A stretch of 64,000 nt of DNA from Rhizobium lentis (GTDB lineage: Bacteria > Pseudomonadota > Alphaproteobacteria > Rhizobiales > Rhizobiaceae). Shown here piece by piece: positions 46,207 to 56,553 of the stretch. Within the stretch, counting starts at the first letter, position 1; the number at the start of each line of letters is the position of its first letter. A program made the position numbers and the translations under genes. The stretch is from contig NZ_CP071454.1 of assembly GCF_017352135.1 (NCBI RefSeq), forward strand, positions 4,303,001 through 4,367,000, in the 5' to 3' direction. The notes beneath the pieces were generated by a model. That model did no database searches and was not told where the DNA came from. It saw only the letters and a list, made by a program, of their open reading frames with translations.

Positions 46207-47016
46207 TCAGGCAGCTTGAGGCGCCAGTTCTGCCTCTTCCCGCTCGACGGCGGTCAGCGCCGGTACGGTGCTTGCCAGTGTCCGCCAGGTAATCAGTTCG
46301 AAGGTGCCGTCCTGATGCTCGGCGACGGCCGTGCAGCTTTCGACCCAATCGCCGGTATTGATGTAGCGGATCCCATCCTTGTCCTGGATGACGGCATGGT
46401 GGATATGGCCGCAGATGACGCCGTCGGCGCCGCTCTTGCGCGCCTCTTCGGCGACGACGCGCTCGAACTCGCCAATGAAGTTGACGGCATGCTTGACCTG
46501 CAGCTTCGCCCAGGCCGAGAACGACCAGTAAGGCATGCCGAGGCGGCGGCGCACGGCCGCGAGCAGGATGTTGATGCGGATCGCCGTATCGTAGGCCCAA
46601 TCGCCGAGGTAAGCGAGCAGACGGGCGTTGCGGACGACGACGTCGAATTCGTCGCCGTGCAGAATCAGATATTTCTTGCCGTCGGCGCCGTCATGCATCA
46701 TGCGCTCGACGACCTCGATGCCGCCGAAATGCATGCCGGGGAAATCGCGCAGGAACTCGTCGTGATTGCCGGGGATATAGACGACGCGTGTCCCCTTGCG
46801 CGCCTTGCGCAAGAGCTTCTGGACGACGTCGTTGCAGACCTGCGGCCAATACCAGCTGCGCTTCAGGCGCCAGCCGTCGACGATGTCGCCGACGAGCACG
46901 ATCGTATCGGCCTCATGATAGCGCAGGAAATCCAGCAGGAAGTCGGCCTTCGCGGCCTTCGAGCCGAGATGGACATCGGAAATGAAGAGCGTGCGGAAAT
47001 GTCTGGGTTCCATCAT
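46207..47016 (-). CDS. LpxH-like metallophosphoesterase
   Basis: A 269-residue calcineurin-like phosphoesterase. The two-metal site is visible: LFISDVHLGSKAAKADFLLD, VLVGDIVDGWRLKRSWYW, VYIPGNHDEF, YLILHGDEFD and GVICGHIHHAVI. It is usually annotated as UDP-2,3-diacylglucosamine diphosphatase, a lipid A step. Many Alphaproteobacteria use the unrelated LpxI for that reaction, so the actual substrate is uncertain. The ATG at 47016 (MMEPRHFRTLF) has GTGAAAGAC upstream; one at 47046 is also in frame. Confidence 0.82.
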   Translation of the reverse strand: MMEPRHFRTLFISDVHLGSKAAKADFLLDFLRYHEADTIVLVGDIVDGWRLKRSWYWPQVCNDVVQKLLRKARKGTRVVYIPGNHDEFLRDFPGMHFGGIEVVERMMHDGADGKKYLILHGDEFDVVVRNARLLAYLGDWAYDTAIRINILLAAVRRRLGMPYWSFSAWAKLQVKHAVNFIGEFERVVAEEARKSGADGVICGHIHHAVIQDKDGIRYINTGDWVESCTAVAEHQDGTFELITWRTLASTVPALTAVEREEAELAPQAA

Positions 47017-47216
47017 GTCTTTCACGAGCTGCCGCTCATGCCCCATCTTTCATCTAGCCTTCCAAAACCAGACTCGTGTTTCAGGAAGATGACAAGCTGG
47101 GGAAAAGCCTCGCAAAGCTGTTCATTGCGCGAGCGCTGCCGGCTGGCGGCAATATTGCCCTCAGCATCCAGCGCGTTCATGATGACGGCGATTCCACATT
47201 CGACACTGCGGGATGG

Positions 47217-47969
47217 ATGATGCGTCTCTTCCTCGTGCGCCACGGCGAATCCCTCGGCAACATCAACGAACAGGCCTACCGCCAGTTCGGCGATCACAAC
47301 GTGCCGCTGACGCAATGGGGCTACCGGCAGGCGGTGGAAGCAGGCGGCTCGATTGCTTCCTACCTGAAAGCATTGCCGCGCGCAGAGACAGGCAAGCTCC
47401 ACGTCTGGTATTCGCCGTTTCTGCGGACACGGCAGAGCAAGGACGCCCTGCTCGAAGCCCTGCCGGAAAGCGTCATCGGCGATGTCAGGGAAGATTATCT
47501 CCTGCGCGAACAGGATTTCGGTCTCTTTACCGAAATTTACGATCATGCAGAGCGGAAGCAGAAATTCCCCGAGGAATTCGAAAAATGGGCGAGGCTGCGC
47601 AGCAACAACGGCAAGTTCTATGCGCGGCCGCCGGATGGCGAAAGCCGGGCCGATGTGGCGCAGCGGGTGCGTCTCTTCCTCCAGACCGTCATGCGCGAGG
47701 CCGAAAGCGGCGACCACAATGTCGCGATCGTCGGCCACGGCGTCACCAACCGGGCGGTCGAGATGAACTTCCTGCACCGCTCCGTCGATTGGTTCGAGCG
47801 TTCGGACAATCCAGGCAATGCCGACGTCACGCTGGTCGAGGGCACGCGCCCGCAAGGCTATGACACGATCCTGCTGCACCAGGCCGCCGACCGCCGGCCG
47901 GGACAGGAAAGCCAGTTGCGCGATGCCTATGGCGCCGACATGACGATCACGCCTAAGCCGGGCGTATAA
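47217..47969 (+). CDS. histidine phosphatase (phosphoglycerate mutase-like)
   Basis: A 250-residue protein of the histidine phosphatase superfamily. The catalytic RHG is in MRLFLVRHGESLGNINEQAY, the conserved arginine in WYSPFLRTRQSKDALLEAL and the second histidine in VAIVGHGVTNRAVEM. It is longer than cofactor-dependent PGM of the simple type and has an unusual middle around FGLFTEIYDHAERKQKFPEE, so the substrate is not known. In-frame ATGs at 47217 and 47220 open the motif. Divergent from the phosphoesterase gene. Confidence 0.88.
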   Translation: MMRLFLVRHGESLGNINEQAYRQFGDHNVPLTQWGYRQAVEAGGSIASYLKALPRAETGKLHVWYSPFLRTRQSKDALLEALPESVIGDVREDYLLREQDFGLFTEIYDHAERKQKFPEEFEKWARLRSNNGKFYARPPDGESRADVAQRVRLFLQTVMREAESGDHNVAIVGHGVTNRAVEMNFLHRSVDWFERSDNPGNADVTLVEGTRPQGYDTILLHQAADRRPGQESQLRDAYGADMTITPKPGV

Positions 47970-48171
47970 GCTCACTCAACCCTGTGGGGAGGTTTTGCGG
48001 CCGGTCCCCGACAAATGTAAATTCAAGCACAGACTGGTGACAAGCAACTTGCGACATGGAGTTGCAGGTGGTTCATTTTACCTTCTGCACACACTCTGAA
48101 CTTGGCAATGTCAGTTGTTCAACACAGCCATCTGCACGGCAGTCCCGAGACGATGAAGGAGAGATGCCGAA

Positions 48172-49053
48172 ATGACGAGGAGATCAAGTCTCGTACTGGA
48201 AGCAGTCCGTCGGCTCAACGCACGGATGATGGCCGCGGCCACAGGTTCGCCAGATGGGCGGTTTGAACGCACTTTCGAACTTGTACCCCGTGAGGCCTTC
48301 CTTGGTCCCGGACCCTGGCATATTGCCGTCCATCCCTGGAAGAAATCCTATCGGCATCGCTACATTGAAACGCCGAGCGACGATCCGGTGCATGTCAATC
48401 AAAACGTGCTGGTCGCGCTTGATCGGGCGAAGGGCATCAACAACGGCGAGCCCCTGTTGCATGCGGGTTGGCTCGGCAGTGTGAATCCACAGCGCGGAGA
48501 AGTGGTGACCCATATCGGCGCAGGCAGCGGCTACTACACAGCAATTCTCTCGATGCTGACGCTGCCAAACGGCAGCGTGCATGCCTTTGAGATCGACGAG
48601 GACCTTGCTGAGCGGGCGCGTGAGAACCTCGTTCCCTTCGAAGATGTTTCAGTTACGCATGGTGACGCCACTATGCTGACGCTGCCACCATCCGACCTGA
48701 TTTACGTGAATGCCGGCGTTGTGGCCCCGCCAGTACATTGGCTTCAATCCCTCCGTCCAGGCGGTCGTATGATCTTTCCTTGGCGCCCGAGCGAGGATAT
48801 TGCCGTCACGATGCTCATTACTCGAGGGAAAACGGAACTCTCGGCGCGGCCGTTAATGCCGGCTTGGTTCATTCCCTGCATTGGCGCAAGTGACCCTTAC
48901 CAGAGCGTCAAAGTGCCCGACCGCGCCGGCGCACGGACCATCCGCTCCGTCTGGCTCACCGGAGATCGCAAGCCCGACGAAAGCGCAGTTGCGATTTTCC
49001 GCGACGTCTGGTTCTCGGACGAACCCCTCGCGCCAATCACAGCTGCCGCGTAA
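48172..49053 (+). CDS. SAM-dependent methyltransferase, protein-isoaspartate methyltransferase-like
   Basis: A 293-residue Rossmann methyltransferase. The SAM-binding motif I is VVTHIGAGSGYYTAILSML, with the acidic motif in VHAFEIDEDLAERARENL and LIYVNAGVVAPPVHWLQSL after it. The position of the fold and IETPSDDPVHVNQNVLVA upstream of it recall the Pcm family, but the active-site region is not a clean match. The C-terminal 80 residues are extra. AAGGAGAG precedes the ATG. It stands alone between unrelated genes. Confidence 0.78.
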   Translation: MTRRSSLVLEAVRRLNARMMAAATGSPDGRFERTFELVPREAFLGPGPWHIAVHPWKKSYRHRYIETPSDDPVHVNQNVLVALDRAKGINNGEPLLHAGWLGSVNPQRGEVVTHIGAGSGYYTAILSMLTLPNGSVHAFEIDEDLAERARENLVPFEDVSVTHGDATMLTLPPSDLIYVNAGVVAPPVHWLQSLRPGGRMIFPWRPSEDIAVTMLITRGKTELSARPLMPAWFIPCIGASDPYQSVKVPDRAGARTIRSVWLTGDRKPDESAVAIFRDVWFSDEPLAPITAAA

Positions 49054-49092
49054 TTCTCGATTTTGCGAAAGCTGCCAGCGCTGAAGTTCGGT

Positions 49093-49145
49093 CGCTTCTT
49101 GTCGCAAACCTGCTGCAAACGAGCGGCTTCCTGCGACAAGAAGCG
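49093..49145. repeat. perfect 14-bp inverted repeat downstream of the methyltransferase gene
   Basis: CGCTTCTTGTCGCA at 49093-49106 and its exact complement at 49132-49145 enclose 25 bases. There is no T-run, so it is not a standard terminator, though it sits between convergent genes and could end transcription by stem strength or bind a protein. The rest of 49054-49272 shows nothing. Confidence 0.6.
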
Positions 49146-49272
49146 TTCCAATGTAAGGTGCGGTTCGGCTTTGGGGGCTTGCCGACCGCCCGCCCCCATC
49201 GATCCGATACCCGTGCCTGACAACGCCGCTCGAGCGAGCGCGCGTCCCAGAGGTCAGATTTGTCCTACTCCG

Positions 49273-50712
49273 TCACGCAGCCCGCACCGCCTCCATCGGC
49301 TTCACGTTCTGGTTCATCCGGAACATATTGTTGGGATCGTAGCGCAGCTTGATTTCGGCAAGCCGGCCGTAATTTGTCCCGTAGGCCATTTCCACACGGT
49401 CGGTCTCGTCCTCCGGCATGAAGTTGATATAGGCGGTGCCGACGGCATGCGGCTTGGTGGCTTCGAAGAGTTCGCGCGCCCAGCCGATGCAGCTTGCGTC
49501 CATCCCGGTTTCCCGCCAGCGTGCATGCACGTTCATGACGAAATGTGAACTGCGCTGCGGAAATGCGGTGGCCTCGGTCGGAACACGCCCGGCGGCACCG
49601 CCGACATGGCCGATGAAGATCTCGCATTCCGGCCCTGGCAGCTTCCGCACCGCATTGATGAGAATCTCGATCGCGGCATCGGAAAGGGAGGCGAAATCCT
49701 GGCTCTTCCAGTAATTGCGCGCACCCGGCGTCAGCAGCGGGTCGAATGCCTGCTGCCAGCCGGTGAACGGCGTCGGGCCGACGACGTCGGCAATCGGCTT
49801 TCCGATCCCGCGCAATCTCGCCGCCGCCTTTTCACCCGCCGCCATGTCTCCGCAATAGCACATGGCGAGCACCACGATCTCCTTGCCGTGCCATTCAGCC
49901 GGAAGGAACGGCAGCGGCGGCGCCTGACGCATCACCACCCAGCAGGTCAATTCGTCGGGCGCCGCCTCCAGCGCCTGCCGATATTCCCTCAGCACGTTTT
50001 CCGCATCTGCAAAGGGATGCACGACCAATCCGGCCAGCACTTCCGAATGGAGCGGATTGAGCTGGAATTCGAAGGAGGTAACGACACCGAAATTGCCGCC
50101 GCCGCCGCGCAGCGCCCAAAACAGATCCGGCCTTTCCGTCTCGCTCGCCCTGACCAGCTCGCCATCGGCCGTGACCACGTCGACTGAAATCAGATTGTCG
50201 AGTGTCAGCCCGAATTTGCGGGTGAGCCAGCCGAACCCGCCGCCGAGCGTCAGGCCGGCAATCCCGGTCGTAGAGTTGATACCGGTCGGCAGCACCAGCC
50301 CAAAGGCCATCGTTTCCTTGTCGACATCGCCGAGAGTTGCGCCCGGCTCGATCCTGGCGCGCCGCGTCTCAGGATCGACCCGCACGGATTTCATCGGCGA
50401 CAGATCGATGATGACACCACCCTCGCAGACGGCATTGCCGGCAATACCGTGTCCGCCGCCGCGCACCGAAATGAGCAGATTGTTGTCCCGCGCAAAACGC
50501 ACCGTCCGGATTACGTCAGCAGCACCGGCACAGCGGGCGATGAGGCCGGGCCGGCGATCGATCATCGCATTCCAGATCGCCCGCGCCTCGTCGTAAGCCA
50601 CGTCCCCGCTGGTCAGGAGATTGCCTCGGAATCCGGCGGCAAACGTATCGAGGGCCACGTCACTGACCATCGTCTGCCCCTTTTGCAGGGTCGTGAAGTT
50701 CAAATTGTCCAT
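49273..50712 (-). CDS. FAD-linked oxidase, berberine-bridge type
   Basis: A 479-residue flavoprotein. The FAD-binding (PCMH-like) domain occupies about residues 45-215 with LLISVRGGGHGIAGNAVCEG, where the His is the usual covalent 8-alpha attachment site, then GLTLGGGFGWLTRKFGL and LFWALRGGGGNFGVVTSFEF. The substrate domain and a BBE tail (AYINFMPEDE with LRYDPNNMFRMNQNVKP) follow. Such enzymes oxidise sugars, alcohols or aromatic compounds with oxygen; substrate unknown. The ATG at 50712 has GGGAGGAAA upstream, so the 37-codon extension to 50823 is dropped. Divergent from dme. Confidence 0.9.
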   Translation of the reverse strand: MDNLNFTTLQKGQTMVSDVALDTFAAGFRGNLLTSGDVAYDEARAIWNAMIDRRPGLIARCAGAADVIRTVRFARDNNLLISVRGGGHGIAGNAVCEGGVIIDLSPMKSVRVDPETRRARIEPGATLGDVDKETMAFGLVLPTGINSTTGIAGLTLGGGFGWLTRKFGLTLDNLISVDVVTADGELVRASETERPDLFWALRGGGGNFGVVTSFEFQLNPLHSEVLAGLVVHPFADAENVLREYRQALEAAPDELTCWVVMRQAPPLPFLPAEWHGKEIVVLAMCYCGDMAAGEKAAARLRGIGKPIADVVGPTPFTGWQQAFDPLLTPGARNYWKSQDFASLSDAAIEILINAVRKLPGPECEIFIGHVGGAAGRVPTEATAFPQRSSHFVMNVHARWRETGMDASCIGWARELFEATKPHAVGTAYINFMPEDETDRVEMAYGTNYGRLAEIKLRYDPNNMFRMNQNVKPMEAVRAA

Positions 50713-50961
50713 GATTTCCTCCCTGCGACCGGCGCCCCGCACCGTCGCGGCCGGCATTTTGCGCCCGCTGCCTCTGTCAAACAAGTTTTCAAAAGGATTA
50801 GCTAACTGCAGCCACCCGAACATGCGTCAGCCAAAAAGAGCGCCTCGGTTGCCGTGCGATTACCTCACGAAAACTTCGCGCATTCCCCATTTCCATACTG
50901 TCGCCCGTATCCGATTGATGTATGGAGGGAACTCCAGAAAAAGACGTGCACGGAGGCGGCA

Positions 50962-53274
50962 ATGGATCACCAGGATAAATCCAAGACGGACAAGAACGCA
51001 CCGGGTGGCGATCTCGATGAGCAGGCGCTCTTCTTCCACCGCTACCCCCGCCCCGGCAAACTGGAGATCCAGGCGACCAAGCCGCTCGGCAACCAGCGCG
51101 ATCTCGCGCTCGCCTATTCGCCGGGTGTCGCCGCTCCCTGCCTTGCCATCCGTGACAACCCTGAAATGGCAGCCGAATATACCTCGCGCGCCAATCTCGT
51201 CGCCGTCATTTCCAATGGCACCGCCGTGCTCGGCCTCGGCAATATCGGCCCGCTGGCTTCGAAGCCGGTCATGGAGGGCAAGGCCGTGCTCTTCAAGAAA
51301 TTCGCCGGTATCGACGTCTTCGACATCGAGATCGACGCCGCGAGCGTCGAACAGATGGTCTCGACCGTTTCCTCGCTGGAGCCGACCTTCGGCGGCATTA
51401 ACCTTGAAGACATCAAGGCGCCGGAATGTTTCGAGGTCGAGCGGCGCCTGCGCGAGAAGATGAAAATCCCGGTCTTCCACGACGACCAACACGGCACCGC
51501 GATCATCGTTGCCGCCGCGATCTTGAACGGGCTGGAGTTGGCAGGCAAGTCCATCGATAACGTCAAGATCGTCGCCTCGGGCGCGGGAGCCGCCGCCCTT
51601 GCCTGCCTCAATCTGCTGGTGACGCTTGGCGCCAAGCGCGAAAACATCTGGGTTCACGATATCGAAGGCCTGGTCTATGAGGGCCGCACCGAGCTGATGG
51701 ACGAATGGAAATCCGTCTACGCCCAGAAGAGCGACACCCGCACGCTCGCCGAAAACATCGGCGGCGCCGATGTCTTCCTCGGCCTCTCGGCCGCCGGCGT
51801 GCTGAAGCCGGAGCTGCTGGCGCAGATGACCGACAAACCGCTGATCATGGCGCTCGCCAACCCGACGCCGGAGATCATGCCGGACCTCGCCCGCGCCGCC
51901 CGCCCCGACGCGATGATCTGCACCGGCCGCTCGGATTTCGCCAACCAGGTCAACAACGTCCTCTGCTTCCCCTATATCTTCCGCGGCGCGCTCGATTGCG
52001 GCGCCGAAACGATTAACGAGGAAATGAAGATGGCGGCCGTGCGCGCCATCGCAGCGCTTGCCCGCGAGGAACCGTCCGATGTCGCCGCCAGGGCCTATTC
52101 CGGCGAGACCCCGGTCTTCGGCCCCGATTACCTGATCCCCTCGCCGTTCGATCCGCGCCTCATCCTGCGCATCGCTCCGGCCGTTGCGAAAGCCGCTGAA
52201 GAGAGCGGCGTGGCGCGCCGCCCGATCCAGGATTTCGACGCCTATCTTGACCAGCTGAACCGCTTCGTGTTCCGCTCCGGCTTCGTCATGAAGCCGATCT
52301 TCACTGCGGCAAAGGCCGCCGAGCGCAAGCGCGTCATCTTCTCCGAAGGCGAGGATGAGCGCGTGCTGCGCGCCGCCCAGGTGCTGCTTGAGGAGGGCTT
52401 GGCCAAACCGATTCTGATCGGCCGCCCGCAGGTCATCGAAACGCGCCTCAAACGCTACGGTCTGCGCATCCGGCCGCTGCAGGATTTCGAAGTCATCAAT
52501 CCGGAAGACGATCCGCGCTTCCGCGAATATGTCGATCTCTATTTCTCGCTCGTCGGCCGCCGCGGCGTCATCCCGGAAGCCGCCCGCACCATCGTGCGCA
52601 CCAACACGACCGTCATTGGCGCGCTGGCGCTGAGGCGCGGCGAAGCCGATGCGCTGATCTGCGGCCTCGAAGGCCGCTACGAAAAGCACCTGCGCGACGT
52701 CCGCCAGATCATCGGCAAGCGCAAGAATGTCCGCGATTTCTCGGCCCTCAGCTTGATGATCTCGCAGCGCGGCGCCACCTTCTTCACCGACACTTACGTG
52801 ACCTTCAACCCGAGCGCAGAAGAGGTCGCCGAGGCGACGGTGATGGCGGCCGAGGAAATTCGCCGCTTCGGCATCACGCCGCGCGCCGCCCTCGTCTCGC
52901 ATTCCAATTTCGGCTCGCGCGAATCCGAAAGTGCGACCAAGATGCGCAACGCCCTGCAACTCATTCGTGAAACCGCGCCCGATCTTGAAGTCGACGGCGA
53001 AATGCACGGCGAAAGCGCCATCACCGAAGCGCTGCGCAAGCGGGTCATGCCGGATACGACGCTGCATGACGAGGCGAACTTGCTCGTCTTCCCGAACCTC
53101 GACGCCGCCAACATTACCTTCGGCGTGGTGAAGTCGATGACAGACGGACTGCATGTCGGCCCGATCCTGCTCGGCGCCGCCCTGCCCGCTCACATTCTTG
53201 CTCCCTCGGTCACTTCCCGCGGCGTCGTCAACATGGCCGCACTCGCCGTCGTCGAGGCATCGCAGCCGGCATAA
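50962..53274 (+). CDS. dme: malic enzyme with C-terminal phosphotransacetylase-like domain
   Basis: Decarboxylates malate to pyruvate. The 770-residue protein has a malic domain: [60 protein letters not shown] and the NAD(P)-binding [16 protein letters not shown]. It is fused to a phosphotransacetylase-like module from about residue 440 ([20 protein letters not shown] onward) that is regulatory rather than catalytic in studied rhizobial enzymes. Rhizobia carry two such enzymes, Dme (NAD) and Tme (NADP); length and N-terminal sequence match Dme as I remember it. Dme is required for nitrogen fixation in Sinorhizobium nodules. CGGAGGCG precedes the ATG at 50962. Confidence 0.93.
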   Translation: MDHQDKSKTDKNAPGGDLDEQALFFHRYPRPGKLEIQATKPLGNQRDLALAYSPGVAAPCLAIRDNPEMAAEYTSRANLVAVISNGTAVLGLGNIGPLASKPVMEGKAVLFKKFAGIDVFDIEIDAASVEQMVSTVSSLEPTFGGINLEDIKAPECFEVERRLREKMKIPVFHDDQHGTAIIVAAAILNGLELAGKSIDNVKIVASGAGAAALACLNLLVTLGAKRENIWVHDIEGLVYEGRTELMDEWKSVYAQKSDTRTLAENIGGADVFLGLSAAGVLKPELLAQMTDKPLIMALANPTPEIMPDLARAARPDAMICTGRSDFANQVNNVLCFPYIFRGALDCGAETINEEMKMAAVRAIAALAREEPSDVAARAYSGETPVFGPDYLIPSPFDPRLILRIAPAVAKAAEESGVARRPIQDFDAYLDQLNRFVFRSGFVMKPIFTAAKAAERKRVIFSEGEDERVLRAAQVLLEEGLAKPILIGRPQVIETRLKRYGLRIRPLQDFEVINPEDDPRFREYVDLYFSLVGRRGVIPEAARTIVRTNTTVIGALALRRGEADALICGLEGRYEKHLRDVRQIIGKRKNVRDFSALSLMISQRGATFFTDTYVTFNPSAEEVAEATVMAAEEIRRFGITPRAALVSHSNFGSRESESATKMRNALQLIRETAPDLEVDGEMHGESAITEALRKRVMPDTTLHDEANLLVFPNLDAANITFGVVKSMTDGLHVGPILLGAALPAHILAPSVTSRGVVNMAALAVVEASQPA

Positions 53275-53306
53275 GCCGGCGTTGCGACCAGGAGATTCAC
53301 GGATAA

Positions 53307-53339
53307 CCAGCACTCGCCGAGATATTTCGCAAGTGCTGG
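53307..53339. terminator. weak hairpin between convergent dme and a binding-protein gene
   Basis: CCAGCACT (53307-53314) pairs with AGTGCTGG (53332-53339) over a 17-base loop. No clear T-run follows on the plus strand; a short GTTTTA occurs about 12 bases on. A terminator role is tentative. Confidence 0.3.
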
Positions 53340-53353
53340 CATCCTGCCGCGTT

Positions 53354-54211
53354 TTACCTCGGCGTTACGTCAAAGCCGAACCACTTCTGCGATAGCTTGA
53401 CGATCGTGCCGTCCGCCTTGGCTGCTGCGATCGCGTCGTTGAACATGGCTTTCAGTTTTATATCCTCCTTACGCAAACCAACCGAGCTGCCTCGCCCGAG
53501 CATGCCGCCCTGGAAACGAGGGCCTGTGACGATCAAGTCCTCGTTGCCCGGCTTTGCCGCCGCTGTCGAGAGATATGCCATCGACGCCATGACGAGGTCG
53601 ACGCGACCGGCCTTCAGATCGAGATCGTGCTGTTCCGTCGTCTTGTACTCACGGATATCGACGACGCCCTTCAAATATTTGTCGAGGAAGGTCGCGGCGA
53701 TCGATGCAGTCTGCACGCCGATTGTCTTGCCCTTGAGCAACGGCTCGAGCTGCTTCAGCGCAGCGACAGCGCCGGCCTCGTCCGTTGCGAGCGAAAACAC
53801 CTCTCCCTTCAAAGGCAGAGTGGCAAGCGGGGAGTCTTTCAATGTCGCAAAGGTCTGCCCGGTCGTGCCGTAGGAATCACTGAAGGCAATGACCTCCTCG
53901 CGCTTGGCGGTTGCAGACATCCCCGAAATGATTGCGTCGAACTTTCCAGCGTTGAGAGCCGGGATCATGCCGTCAAAAGGCTGGATCACGGTCGTGCATT
54001 CGACCTTCATATGAGCGCAGAAATACTTGATCAGCTCGATTTCGTAACCGTCAAGGCTACCGTCTGCCTTGGTGAAGTTCCACGGCCGAAACGCTCCCTC
54101 GGTTGCAATCGTCACATGGGTCCAGTTCTTCTCCTCGGCGCGTGCCACCGTCGAAACGGCTAAGGTTGCGACCATAGTGATCGCGGCCATCATTGCGGTC
54201 AGGTATTTCAT
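53354..54211 (-). CDS. polar amino-acid ABC substrate-binding protein (second)
   Basis: A 285-residue periplasmic binding protein with signal peptide MKYLTAMMAAITMVATLAVS (cleavage near ARAEE). The mature domain matches the HisJ/octopine-binding family: VTIATEGAFRPWNFTKADGS, GYEIELIKYFC, GMIPALNAGKFDAIISGMSA and the C-terminal LKAMFNDAIAAAKADGTIVK. It lies 34 bases after the ATPase gene, at the far end of a cluster that already encodes another binding protein, so the transporter probably accepts two ligands or two variants. AAGGGGAAC precedes the ATG. Confidence 0.9.
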   Translation of the reverse strand: MKYLTAMMAAITMVATLAVSTVARAEEKNWTHVTIATEGAFRPWNFTKADGSLDGYEIELIKYFCAHMKVECTTVIQPFDGMIPALNAGKFDAIISGMSATAKREEVIAFSDSYGTTGQTFATLKDSPLATLPLKGEVFSLATDEAGAVAALKQLEPLLKGKTIGVQTASIAATFLDKYLKGVVDIREYKTTEQHDLDLKAGRVDLVMASMAYLSTAAAKPGNEDLIVTGPRFQGGMLGRGSSVGLRKEDIKLKAMFNDAIAAAKADGTIVKLSQKWFGFDVTPR

Positions 54212-54245
54212 ACGTGAGTTCCCCTTCTTGATTGAGCTTGATGAA

Positions 54246-55013
54246 CTATTGATTGATGAACTGGCGGAAGCGCTCCGACTTCGAATTCGAGAAGACATCC
54301 TGAGGTTTGCCCTCTTCCTCGACCACGCCCTTGTGTAAAAAGACGACGCGGCTGGAGACGTCGCGCGCAAATCCCATCTCGTGTGTGACGACCAGCATGG
54401 TGCGCCCTTCCTCTGCCAAGGCGCGCATGACGCGCAGAACCTCTCCCACAAGCTCCGGATCGAGCGCTGATGTCGGCTCATCGAAGAGCATCACCTTTGG
54501 ATGCATCGCGAGCGCGCGGGCAATGGCGGCGCGCTGCTGTTGGCCGCCGGAAAGATGAGCGGGATAGAAATCGCGTTTATCGGCGATGCCGACTTTGGCC
54601 AGCAACGCTTCAGCTTCCTCTATGCATTCGGCGCGTGAACGGCGCTGAACATGGATCGGTGCCTCGATAAGGTTTTCGAGGACCGTCTTGTGAGACCAGA
54701 GATTGAAACTCTGGAACACCATTCCGAGCTGAGAGCGGACACGATCGACCTGCTTTCGATCCGTGGGGCGGTGCGCGCCGCCGGCGTTGCGCTGCATCGA
54801 GATCGTTTCGCCGGCGACAGTCACTTCACCGGAATCCGGCGTTTCCAGCAGATTGATGCAACGCAGAAACGTCGATTTCCCCGAGCCCGACGAGCCGACA
54901 ATGGAAACGACATCGCCTTCCAGGGCATCAAGCGAGATGCCCCTGATGACCTGGAGAGGTCCGAAGCTCTTGTGCATGTCGCGCACGCTGAGTGCGATTG
55001 GTGTGGCCGTCAT
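54246..55013 (-). CDS. polar amino-acid ABC transporter ATPase
   Basis: A 255-residue ATPase of the HisP/OccP type at the inner membrane. Walker A is [20 protein letters not shown], the Q-loop is [20 protein letters not shown], the signature is [20 protein letters not shown] and Walker B is [20 protein letters not shown], with the switch histidine in [14 protein letters not shown]. Its start overlaps the stop of the first permease gene by four bases (ATGA type), so the two are coupled. Confidence 0.94.
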   Translation of the reverse strand: MTATPIALSVRDMHKSFGPLQVIRGISLDALEGDVVSIVGSSGSGKSTFLRCINLLETPDSGEVTVAGETISMQRNAGGAHRPTDRKQVDRVRSQLGMVFQSFNLWSHKTVLENLIEAPIHVQRRSRAECIEEAEALLAKVGIADKRDFYPAHLSGGQQQRAAIARALAMHPKVMLFDEPTSALDPELVGEVLRVMRALAEEGRTMLVVTHEMGFARDVSSRVVFLHKGVVEEEGKPQDVFSNSKSERFRQFINQ

Positions 55014-55753
55014 CGATGCTCTCCTGCAGGGGTCGCCATAGTGCTGCTCTCTCGGCTGCCGGGAACGGGAGCGCGCAAATGCGGGCTAAGCCTGTATTCG
55101 GCGAATTGAATGAGACGCGTCAGCAAAAAATTGAGGGCGAGGTAGATGGCCCCGGAGACGACGAAGACCTCGATTGCCCGGTAGGTCTCGGAGATGATTT
55201 TGGCGGCGACTCCGGTTACCTCCATCAGCGTAATGATCGAGGCAAGTGACGTCGCCTTGACCATTGATATCATCTCGTTACCGTATGCGGGCAATGCCTG
55301 ACGGATTGCCAGCGGCAGAACGATCCGGCGAAACATCAGGAAGCGATGCATGCCGCAGGCGCGGGCAGCCTCAATTTGGCCGTGCGGTACCGAGAGCAGG
55401 CCGCCGCGAATGATCTCGCTGGCGTAGGCGGCGGTATTCAAGGTCAGCGCCAGCACCGCGCACCAGTAAGGATCGCGGAGAAACGGCCAGAAGACGCTGT
55501 GCCGTACGGCTGGAAACTGGCCGAGACCGTAATAGATGAGAAATATCTGCACCAACAGCGGCGTGCCGCGGAAGATGAAGACATAGAGCCGCGCGAACCA
55601 ATCGAGCGCGGCAACGCCGGAGAGGCGGGCAAGCGCCAGCAACAGCGCCAGAATGGCCCCAAGGCAGATCGATGTCACGGCAAGCTCGATCGTTAGCGGA
55701 ATTGCGGCGACCAGGCTCACAAATGTTTCGTTGAGAAACTGCCAATCCATCAT
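55010..55753 (-). CDS. polar amino-acid ABC permease (HisM-like)
   Basis: A 247-residue membrane subunit with about five transmembrane helices. The His/Glu/Gln permease features are [39 protein letters not shown] and the EAA loop [20 protein letters not shown], which contacts the ATPase. GGAGGAGGGG precedes the ATG at 55753, whose first bases overlap the end of the other permease gene. Confidence 0.92.
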   Translation of the reverse strand: MMDWQFLNETFVSLVAAIPLTIELAVTSICLGAILALLLALARLSGVAALDWFARLYVFIFRGTPLLVQIFLIYYGLGQFPAVRHSVFWPFLRDPYWCAVLALTLNTAAYASEIIRGGLLSVPHGQIEAARACGMHRFLMFRRIVLPLAIRQALPAYGNEMISMVKATSLASIITLMEVTGVAAKIISETYRAIEVFVVSGAIYLALNFLLTRLIQFAEYRLSPHLRAPVPGSRESSTMATPAGEHR

Positions 55754-56472
55754 CCCCTCCTCCCCAGGCCGCGCGACAGGCGCCGCTCCGCCTGCTGGAG
55801 AACGAGGCTCGAAACTGTCGAGATCATCAGGTAGATCGCGCCGGCCATCAGGTAGAAATCGAATGGCAGCCCGGTCGATCCAGCGCCGACCTGGGCCTGG
55901 CGCAGGAGTTCGGCAACACCGGTGATCGATACCAGTGCCGACTCCTTCAGGACGACCTGCCAGACATTGCCGAGACCGGGAAGCGCGTGACGTAGGGTCA
56001 GCGGCGCAACGATCCGCCGCAGGCGAAGCCAGCGCGGCATGCCGCAGGCAATAGCCGCCTCGATCTCACCCGGATGGACCGCCTTGAAGCCACCTCGCAG
56101 CACTTCCGTGAACTGAGCGCCGGATGTGACGCCAACGGCGAGGGAGCCGGCCAGAAAGCCCGGAAAGCCGAGGAAACCTTCGGCGCCGAAAAGCCGGCCG
56201 ACCGCCGTAACCACGGCGCTGCCGCCGAAATAGAAGAGATAGATAACCAGCAGATCGGGAATGCCCCGCAGCACCGTCGTATAAGCATCGGCCGCCGCGC
56301 GAGCAAAGCCGTTGCCAGCAATCTTAGCCCATGCCCCAAGCGTCCCGATACAGGCGCCGACGGCATAGCCGGCGATTGCAACAAGGATGGTCATCCACGC
56401 TCCGGCCAGAAGAGCATGGCCCCAGCCGTCCGCGCCGAAGCCGGCAAGCTCAAAAAAACCAGGCTGGCTCAT
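55750..56472 (-). CDS. polar amino-acid ABC permease (HisQ-like)
   Basis: A 240-residue membrane subunit, paired with the permease that follows. VLRGIPDLLVIYLFYFGGSA, GAQFTEVLRGGFKAVHPGEI and the EAA loop EAAIACGMPRWLRLRRIVAP are the family marks. The ATG at 56472 (MSQPGFFEL) has CCGGAG upstream; a longer frame begins at 56493. It follows the first binding-protein gene by 81 bases. Confidence 0.92.
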   Translation of the reverse strand: MSQPGFFELAGFGADGWGHALLAGAWMTILVAIAGYAVGACIGTLGAWAKIAGNGFARAAADAYTTVLRGIPDLLVIYLFYFGGSAVVTAVGRLFGAEGFLGFPGFLAGSLAVGVTSGAQFTEVLRGGFKAVHPGEIEAAIACGMPRWLRLRRIVAPLTLRHALPGLGNVWQVVLKESALVSITGVAELLRQAQVGAGSTGLPFDFYLMAGAIYLMISTVSSLVLQQAERRLSRGLGRRG

Positions 56473-56553
56473 GATGCTGCTCCGGAAGAGCATGTTTTTG
56501 CAGCAACTGACATTGTCATAGCCTCTGCTGAGCGTGATGCGCCGAAAAGGCGC

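Noticed and set aside
50860..53313. 817-codon open frame on the minus strand opposite dme
   Set aside because: It mirrors dme almost end to end, has no family resemblance, and is the usual result of high GC at third codon positions.
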